11,839 nucleotides of DNA from Salaquimonas sp. (GTDB taxonomy: Bacteria > Pseudomonadota > Alphaproteobacteria > Rhizobiales > Rhizobiaceae): contig JAHEHW010000017.1 in the NCBI GenBank assembly GCA_024639745.1, positions 1-11,839 on the forward strand. The letters are read 5' to 3'. Under the pieces are notes generated by a model. That model did no database searches, was not told where the DNA came from, and saw nothing but the letters and a program-made list of their open reading frames with translations. Below are positions 7,787 to 11,839 of this stretch, piece after piece; position 1 is the first letter of the stretch; each line of letters starts with the position of its first letter. Position numbers and translations under genes: made by a program.

Positions 7787-7832
7787 ATTATAGAATGGTC
7801 CAAGCTGATCACGCGACCGGATTTCAGGTCGC
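7787..7832 (-). promoter_or_regulatory. Promoter of DUF2062 gene with operator-like inverted repeat
   Basis: On the minus strand a perfect -10 TATAAT (7792-7787) lies 27 bases before the DUF2062 ATG. The -35 position has no good match (CGCGTG). Just there and beyond, GCGACC/GGTCGC forms a 6-bp inverted repeat with an 8-base spacer (7813-7818 and 7827-7832), centred about 42 bases upstream of the predicted start. That is the usual place for an activator that replaces a weak -35. The regulator is unknown. Confidence 0.42.
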
Positions 7833-7887
7833 TTTCGAATTAGACATATTTGTGTCGCGTTTGGCAAAAGTAAACAAGCCCTCGACA

Positions 7888-7945
7888 ATCCGACAGGCAT
7901 AAGACTTTCGTGTCGGATATCGGGCAAGCCCGATTACCTTTTCTT
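7888..7945 (+). ncRNA. Two stacked hairpins, possible small RNA end or terminator
   Basis: ATCCGACA (7888-7895) pairs perfectly with TGTCGGAT (7911-7918). Directly after it, ATCGGGC (7919-7925) pairs with GCCCGAT (7928-7934), followed by TACCTTTTCTT. The second hairpin plus T-rich tail resembles a rho-independent terminator on the plus strand, although no plus-strand gene ends nearby. A short RNA starting around 7840-7880 would fit. The strand and existence of the transcript are inferred only. Confidence 0.33.
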
Positions 7946-7961
7946 GGATTGACTTCCTAAA

Positions 7962-8117
7962 ATGACGCCTGAAGAGCGCCGCCACAGCGCGGAAGAAAAT
8001 CAGTTATTCACGACCTCTTCGCCCACTTGCATCCCAGAAACAAGCTCAAGAATTGTCAAGTATTATAAAATGCTGATGCAAATTGGTTCTATAAAACCGA
8101 AGATCGAGGCGAATTGA
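7962..8117 (+). CDS. Candidate 51-aa hypothetical protein
   Basis: An ATG frame of 51 codons starts MTPEERRHSAEENQ and ends KPKIEAN before a TGA. It is polar and charged with no membrane segment. No clear Shine-Dalgarno sequence precedes it, and no family is recognised. It may be a real small protein, a stump of an older gene, or chance. It sits just after the two-hairpin structure and upstream of the alcohol dehydrogenase gene. Confidence 0.22.
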   Translation: MTPEERRHSAEENQLFTTSSPTCIPETSSRIVKYYKMLMQIGSIKPKIEAN

Positions 8118-8211
8118 CGCTTACCTGGAAGACGGCGATGCCTAATACTTGTTTTGCTTGGAAAATGGAGCTTAGCTTCGGATCTGACACATTGTATCTG
8201 GGAGGAGTTCA

Positions 8212-9249
8212 ATGCGTGCTGCGGTTCTGCGGGAGTATAATGCGGACTTGGCCATGGAGGAGGTTCCCGAACCGACTTGCCCGGAAGATGGCGTAGTCCT
8301 GAAGGTATTGGCCTGCGGCGTCTGCCGCTCCGACTGGCACGGCTGGACAGGCGAACATCCCCGCGTTAAACCCGGGCAGATTGGTGGTCATGAATATTGC
8401 GGCGAAGTCGTCGAGGCCGGCGCCCGGGCCACCTACAAGGTTGGCGACCGTTTGGTTGCCCCCTTCATACTGGCATGCGGCTCTTGCCCCTCCTGCCAAT
8501 CCGGCCATTCGAACACTTGTCCCAATCAGCGCCTGCCGGGCTTTGTCGAACCCGGCGCTTTCGCCGAATATGTCGCGGTGCCTTTCGATCATAACCTTGC
8601 ACGATTGCCCGAGAGCCTGACCCCTACAGTCGCAGCCGGATTGGGATGCCGGGTGACAACGGCATGGCACGCGCTGACGGGCCGCGCGGCACTGCAACCC
8701 GGGGAATGGCTGGCAATTCATGGCACCGGAGGGATTGGTCTCGCCTCACTAATCCTCGGCAAGGCGATGGGCGCGCGCATTATCGCGGTCGATGTCGTGA
8801 AAGAGAAACTCGACCACGCCGTTCAGATGGGCGCCGAAGCCGTCATAAATGCGCGTGACGGTGATACCGCAACCAGAATCAAGGAGATTACCGGCGGAGG
8901 CTGTCATGTCTCGGTCGAGGCCCTCGGAATACCGGAAACGACCAATGCTTCGATAGAATGTCTGCGCCCGCTCGGCCGTCATGTTCAGGTCGGCATGCCC
9001 GTCGGTCACACTGCAAAGATGGAAATCAATATGAGCGCCGTTTATCTGGGCAATCTCGCCCTTTATGGCACTCGCGGCATGCCCGCATGGAAATATCCGA
9101 GCCTGTTGGGTCTGATAGAAGCAGGCCGTCTCGACATGTCACCGATGATCGCTCGTGAAATAGCTCTTTCCGGGGTCAGCGACGAGCTGCGCGCCTTCAA
9201 TGGCCCAACACCGCCAGGAGTTGCGGTCGTGACCGATTTCAAGGGTTAG
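8212..9249 (+). CDS. Zinc-dependent NAD-type alcohol dehydrogenase (MDR family)
   Basis: The 345-residue protein has both zinc sites of medium-chain alcohol dehydrogenases. Catalytic: C38 (CGVCRSD), H60-E61 (GGHEYCG) and C146. Structural: C89, C92, C95, C103. The GroES-like domain covers about 1-150 and the end; the Rossmann domain starts with GTGGIGLAS (171-179). D194 at the end of the second strand (AVDVVKEK) favours NAD+ over NADP+. It would oxidise an alcohol to an aldehyde or ketone, or the reverse; the substrate cannot be told. A strong GGAGG precedes the ATG. The CoA-transferase gene starts 344 bases later in the same direction, so the enzyme may feed the same CoA-ester pathway, although the gap and a promoter candidate there suggest separate transcription. 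Confidence 0.92.
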   Translation: MRAAVLREYNADLAMEEVPEPTCPEDGVVLKVLACGVCRSDWHGWTGEHPRVKPGQIGGHEYCGEVVEAGARATYKVGDRLVAPFILACGSCPSCQSGHSNTCPNQRLPGFVEPGAFAEYVAVPFDHNLARLPESLTPTVAAGLGCRVTTAWHALTGRAALQPGEWLAIHGTGGIGLASLILGKAMGARIIAVDVVKEKLDHAVQMGAEAVINARDGDTATRIKEITGGGCHVSVEALGIPETTNASIECLRPLGRHVQVGMPVGHTAKMEINMSAVYLGNLALYGTRGMPAWKYPSLLGLIEAGRLDMSPMIAREIALSGVSDELRAFNGPTPPGVAVVTDFKG

Positions 9250-9475
9250 ATCCCGGGAACTCTGGCGTTCTGGCTCCTGCGGCGGTGCTCCTCGATACTG
9301 CGCTGCGCGTCCAGACACGCTTGACGCCTGCTAGCATGTCCTCGAACCGATGCTGGTTCATCACCACATGCAAGGTTGCCTATCTTGCCGTGACGGCAGA
9401 AATTTCGCCGATTAGAATGGCAACGGACGCGCCGAATAGCCTGCCAAAATAGATAAACGTGGGTATCGCGAATAG
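9239..9475 (-). pseudogene. Possible membrane-protein C-terminal remnant, antisense
   Basis: One minus-strand frame, open from just after a TAA, reads LFAIPTFIYFGRLFGASVAI then LIGEISAVTAR, an internal TAG (9382-9380), then about 46 further residues (ATLHVVMNQHRFEDMLAGVK and on) to a TGA overlapping the alcohol dehydrogenase 3' end. The first part is a plausible membrane helix in the style of the last helices of polysaccharide flippases of the MOP superfamily. It has no start codon and no upstream part, so it would be a stump. The identification is weak; a chance hydrophobic frame is possible. Confidence 0.3.
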
Positions 9476-9532
9476 TTAGATCGAGCACACCCCTAGGCTT
9501 AACGGAAGTTTACCGCCATCCTCTCTTGCGAC

Positions 9533-9561
9533 TTGCTAAAGAGGTGGCTGCTACGTATCAA
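9533..9561 (+). promoter_or_regulatory. Candidate promoter of the CoA-transferase/hydratase pair
   Basis: TTGCTA (9533-9538) and TATCAA (9556-9561) are separated by exactly 17 bases, each matching four of six consensus bases. They would start transcription near 9568, about 26 bases before the CoA-transferase ATG. The remainder of the 9250-9593 gap holds only the antisense remnant listed separately. Confidence 0.33.
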
Positions 9562-9593
9562 ACTAATCGGTTAATCGAAGGGCGGGTTATAAG

Positions 9594-10727
9594 ATGGATC
9601 TCCAACTCTACCCGCTGCAGGGTATCCAGGTTGTAAGCCTCGAACAGGCCGTTGCCGCACCGTTTGCCACCGCCCGTTTGGCCGATGCGGGCGCGACTGT
9701 AACAAAGATCGAAAGACCGGAGGGCGATTTTGCCCGCGGCTATGACCAGGCAGCGGCAGGATTGAGCAGCTATTTCGTTTGGCTGAACAGGGGAAAAAGC
9801 TCGCTGGCGCTAGACCTGAAAGACCCGAAAGACCGCAGCGTTCTGGCCGACGAAATTTCGAAGGCTGACATATTCGTTCAGAATCTCAAGGCCGGCGCAG
9901 CAAAGCGCCTTGGGTTCGGCTCGCAGGAACTGAGAGCGCAGCATCCGCGCCTGATTTGCTGCTCCATAAGCGGATTCGATTCCGAGGGGCCGCTGGCCGA
10001 ACGCAAGGCATATGACCTTCTGATTCAGGCGGAATCGGGATTGTGCTCAATCACCGGCGGGCCTGAAACGCCGTCGCGCGTCGGAGTCTCGATTGTCGAT
10101 ATTGCAACCGGGGCAACAGCCCATGCGGCGATGTTGGAGGCCCTGATAGCGCGAGAACGGAGCGGCGAGGGATCGTCGATCCGGATATCCATGTTCGACG
10201 TCATGGCGGAGTGGATGACAGTACCGCTGCTGAACCATGAGGCTGGCAGAACGCCGCAGCGGATAGGAATGGCCCATCCATCAATCGCACCCTATGGCGT
10301 ATTCGAAACCGCAGATGGCACGCCGATCCTGATTTCGATCCAGAGCGAACGAGAATGGCAGGCGCTCTGCAAAGGCGTATTGGAATGCCCCGAGGCAATC
10401 ACGGACCCACGCACATCATTGAACGTCGAACGGGTGAAAAACCGGGATTGGACCGATCATCTCGTATCCCGGGCCTTCGCGCGCTTGGGGACTGGAGAAG
10501 CCGTGGAAAAGCTGGAGAATAACGCGATTGCCTTCGCCCGGTTAAACGATATGAACGGGCTTTCCACGCACCCAGAACTGAGGCGTATAACGGTTGCGAC
10601 GGAAAACGGCCAGGTATCCTATCCCGAGCCCGCTCCAATCTTTTCCGGCAAACACCGCAAGCTGGGCCCGGTACCCGCAATTGGGCAGACACGGCAGACC
10701 ACGGATGAAGACAGCAATGGGGAATAA
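9594..10727 (+). CDS. CaiB/BaiF family III CoA-transferase
   Basis: The 377-residue protein has the family III CoA-transferase layout: an N-terminal PLQGIQVVSLEQAVAAPFA segment, the GATVTKIERPEGD motif (33-45), LNRGKSSLALDLK (64-76), the NLKAGAAKRLGF segment (97-108) and the catalytic Asp at 141 (RKAYDLLIQAESGL). This Asp forms the acyl-CoA anhydride/thioester intermediate in formyl-CoA transferase. Length is normal (about 380-400). It would move CoA from a donor thioester to a carboxylic acid in the cytoplasm. A GGGCGGG lies 7-13 bases upstream of the ATG. Its 3' end overlaps the next gene by 23 bases, a sign of coupled translation. The pairing with an HTD2-type hydratase resembles itaconate, mesaconate or citramalate CoA routes, but no lyase gene is visible in the window. 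Confidence 0.9.
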   Translation: MDLQLYPLQGIQVVSLEQAVAAPFATARLADAGATVTKIERPEGDFARGYDQAAAGLSSYFVWLNRGKSSLALDLKDPKDRSVLADEISKADIFVQNLKAGAAKRLGFGSQELRAQHPRLICCSISGFDSEGPLAERKAYDLLIQAESGLCSITGGPETPSRVGVSIVDIATGATAHAAMLEALIARERSGEGSSIRISMFDVMAEWMTVPLLNHEAGRTPQRIGMAHPSIAPYGVFETADGTPILISIQSEREWQALCKGVLECPEAITDPRTSLNVERVKNRDWTDHLVSRAFARLGTGEAVEKLENNAIAFARLNDMNGLSTHPELRRITVATENGQVSYPEPAPIFSGKHRKLGPVPAIGQTRQTTDEDSNGE

Positions 10728-11559
10728 CGACGCGGTTTCAAAACATGGAAATTGGATTGGTCGCAACGAGCGGGCATCCGATTATCTGACACCAGCCCTT
10801 ATGGCCAAGTTCAAATCCGTGCTGCCTTGCGACGGAACAGACGCCGCTGATGAAGTCCCTCCAGGCATCCAGTGGTGTCTTGCCCCTATCGCGGAACCAG
10901 CAGAGCGCCTTGGAGAGGATGGCCACCCGGCGCTTGGCACCCATTTGCCGCCCCTGCCCTACGAGCGTCGCATGTGGGCAGGAGGAGCGTTGAGCTTTGA
11001 CAAGAAACCCTTCGCACCAGGTCAAGAGATCGAGCGCAGTTCGACAATCCGGGGCATTGAAGAAAAGACTGGGCGCAGCGGTAGCCTGGCCTTTGTCACC
11101 TTAGAGCATGCCTACAGCGCTAACGGCGAAATCATTCTTCGTGAAGAACAGACTCTCGTCTATCGAAATCCCCATATCAGTAGCATGCAATTACCAAAAC
11201 CTGCCTCGAAACTCGCAGAAACCGGCACACGGATATTTACACTGACGACGGACCCGGTGCTCCTGTTTCGATATTCGGCGTTAACCTTCAACGGTCACCG
11301 TATTCATTACGATGATCCCTATGCGAGAGACATCGAAGGGTATCCGGGGCTAGTTGTGCACGGCCCGCTGCTTGCGACGATCCTCGCAAACCTGGCATTG
11401 AAAGAACTTGAAATCCTCGCTCGTTTCAAATTCCGCTCCCACTCACCAGCTATTGTTGGCGAACCGCTGGAATTCTATCTGGATAATGGAAGTGAGTACA
11501 TCAAACTTGAAATAGCGACTGGCAAGGGCCGTCTGATCATGACGGCCTTCGCCAGTTGA
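10705..11559 (+). CDS. MaoC/HTD2-type acyl-CoA hydratase (FAS1-like N-terminal domain)
   Basis: Taking the ATG at 10705 (a second ATG follows at 10717), the protein has 284 residues, the usual size of two-hot-dog hydratases. The N-terminal MaoC_dehydrat_N-like domain includes HLPPLPYERRMWAGGALSF (80-98). The C-terminal domain carries FNGHRIHYDDPYARDIEGY (195-213) and the hot-dog signature PGLVVHGPL (214-222). Close families include mesaconyl-C4-CoA hydratase, itaconyl-CoA hydratase and type 2 hydroxyacyl-thioester dehydratases, which add water to or remove it from an enoyl-CoA. A longer frame back to 10594 exists, but that part is the CoA-transferase read in another frame. The gene overlaps the transferase by 23 bases, so the two products probably act in sequence: the transferase makes the CoA ester and this enzyme hydrates it. 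Confidence 0.85.
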   Translation: MKTAMGNNDAVSKHGNWIGRNERASDYLTPALMAKFKSVLPCDGTDAADEVPPGIQWCLAPIAEPAERLGEDGHPALGTHLPPLPYERRMWAGGALSFDKKPFAPGQEIERSSTIRGIEEKTGRSGSLAFVTLEHAYSANGEIILREEQTLVYRNPHISSMQLPKPASKLAETGTRIFTLTTDPVLLFRYSALTFNGHRIHYDDPYARDIEGYPGLVVHGPLLATILANLALKELEILARFKFRSHSPAIVGEPLEFYLDNGSEYIKLEIATGKGRLIMTAFAS

Positions 11560-11839
11560 ATCGGAAACCACAGACTTGTTCAGTTGTCGTTGAACTGGTT
11601 TCACAGCTTACCCATCGTGCTTCGATTGAGCCATATGCGCGGCCTGTATCCAAGCGTTTTCTTAAGAAATCCGCGGCCACTCGTTATCGTTTGCACGCCA
11701 GCACGTACTTCGTTCACGATATGAGCATTAATTGCCGTTCACGAAGATCGAGTGTTGTCTCACCGTCAGTGGCGCAGAAACGAAAAAAGCCGCAAGGAGA
11801 ACCCCACGGCTTCAATTCAGTCTATTTCCGCTGATCAAT
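11560..11839. other. Right-edge gap; 3' end of an outside minus-strand gene likely
   Basis: No plus-strand gene is credible here. On the minus strand a 45-codon frame (11738 down to 11601, containing TITSGRGFLKKTLGYRPR and ending STMGKL) follows a stop and has no start codon; it may be a stump or chance. At the extreme right, a minus-strand frame ends IDQRK then TAG at 11822-11824, immediately before the terminator, as expected for a gene entering from the right. Confidence 0.4.
11782..11812 (-). terminator. Rho-independent terminator for a gene to the right
   Basis: Read on the minus strand, AAGCCG (11812-11807) pairs with CGGCTT (11792-11787) across a 14-base loop, and the stem runs straight into a T-run (six Ts from inside the stem end). 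It lies just after a possible stop codon at 11822-11824, so it most likely ends a leftward gene whose body is outside the window. It may also stop rightward transcripts from the hydratase gene, as its plus-strand side has CTTCAATT. Confidence 0.65.

Larger units (their letters stand above)
7833..8211. other. Gap upstream of the alcohol dehydrogenase gene
   Basis: Most of the gap is AT-rich. It carries the two-hairpin structure at 7888-7945 and a possible 51-aa ORF, both listed separately. Near 8040-8100 it has A/T-rich blocks (TTGTCA at 8053-8058, TATAAA at 8090-8095) that could belong to the alcohol dehydrogenase promoter but are not at standard spacing to one another. A GGGAGGAG ends 4 bases before the dehydrogenase ATG. 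Confidence 0.4.

Noticed and set aside
8209..8721. 170-codon minus-strand frame within the alcohol dehydrogenase gene
   Set aside because: Antisense to the zinc-binding region of a gene with full motif support.
10594..10704. Upstream extension of the hydratase frame
   Set aside because: Overlaps CoA-transferase coding sequence by over 100 bases and is Arg/Pro/Ser-rich without hydratase-family features.
11556..11834. 92-codon plus-strand frame after the hydratase gene
   Set aside because: Starts at a TTG overlapping the hydratase stop, has no ribosome site or family features, and runs through the terminator hairpin.

Overview
The window reads as a piece of Gram-negative proteobacterial chromosome, most likely alphaproteobacterial and perhaps a sphingomonad. 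This is inferred from moderate-to-high GC, dense short-gap gene packing, an FNR/FixK-type box (CTGAT-N4-ATCAA) and the protein families present. No rRNA, tRNA, CRISPR array or intact mobile element is visible, so taxonomy rests on protein style only.

Left block (1-3863, minus strand): a large MscS-type mechanosensitive channel with a signal peptide is followed downstream by a glycerophosphodiester phosphodiesterase with a long multi-pass N-terminal membrane domain. The latter runs off the left edge and is seen only as far as its first catalytic motifs. Both are envelope proteins, one for osmotic release and one for phospholipid head-group turnover.

Scar (about 4038-4352, minus): the C-terminal ~100 residues of an acyl-CoA dehydrogenase, well conserved but lacking the rest of the gene and carrying an in-frame TAA where the family has a Tyr.

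Central block (4387-7085, plus): an FNR-like box precedes three closely spaced genes: a double SpoIIAA-like (STAS-fold) cytosolic protein, a small K+ channel with a TVGYGD filter, and a cation:proton antiporter with TDP and DD motifs. A possible 53-residue membrane peptide ORF overlaps the antiporter stop codon. Together they look like a monovalent-cation and pH homeostasis operon that may respond to oxygen limitation. A convergent DUF2062 membrane protein (7137-7760, minus) closes this block.

The 7761-8211 gap holds a DUF2062 promoter with an inverted repeat near -42, a stacked two-hairpin structure and a possible 51-aa ORF.

Right block (8212-11559, plus): a zinc alcohol dehydrogenase, a gap holding an antisense membrane-protein-like remnant, then an overlapping pair made of a CaiB/BaiF family III CoA-transferase and a two-hot-dog MaoC/HTD2-type hydratase. 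The pair implies activation and hydration (or dehydration) of an unsaturated, probably branched, acid as its CoA thioester; the substrate is unknown. At the right edge a rho-independent terminator on the minus strand marks the 3' end of a gene lying outside the window.
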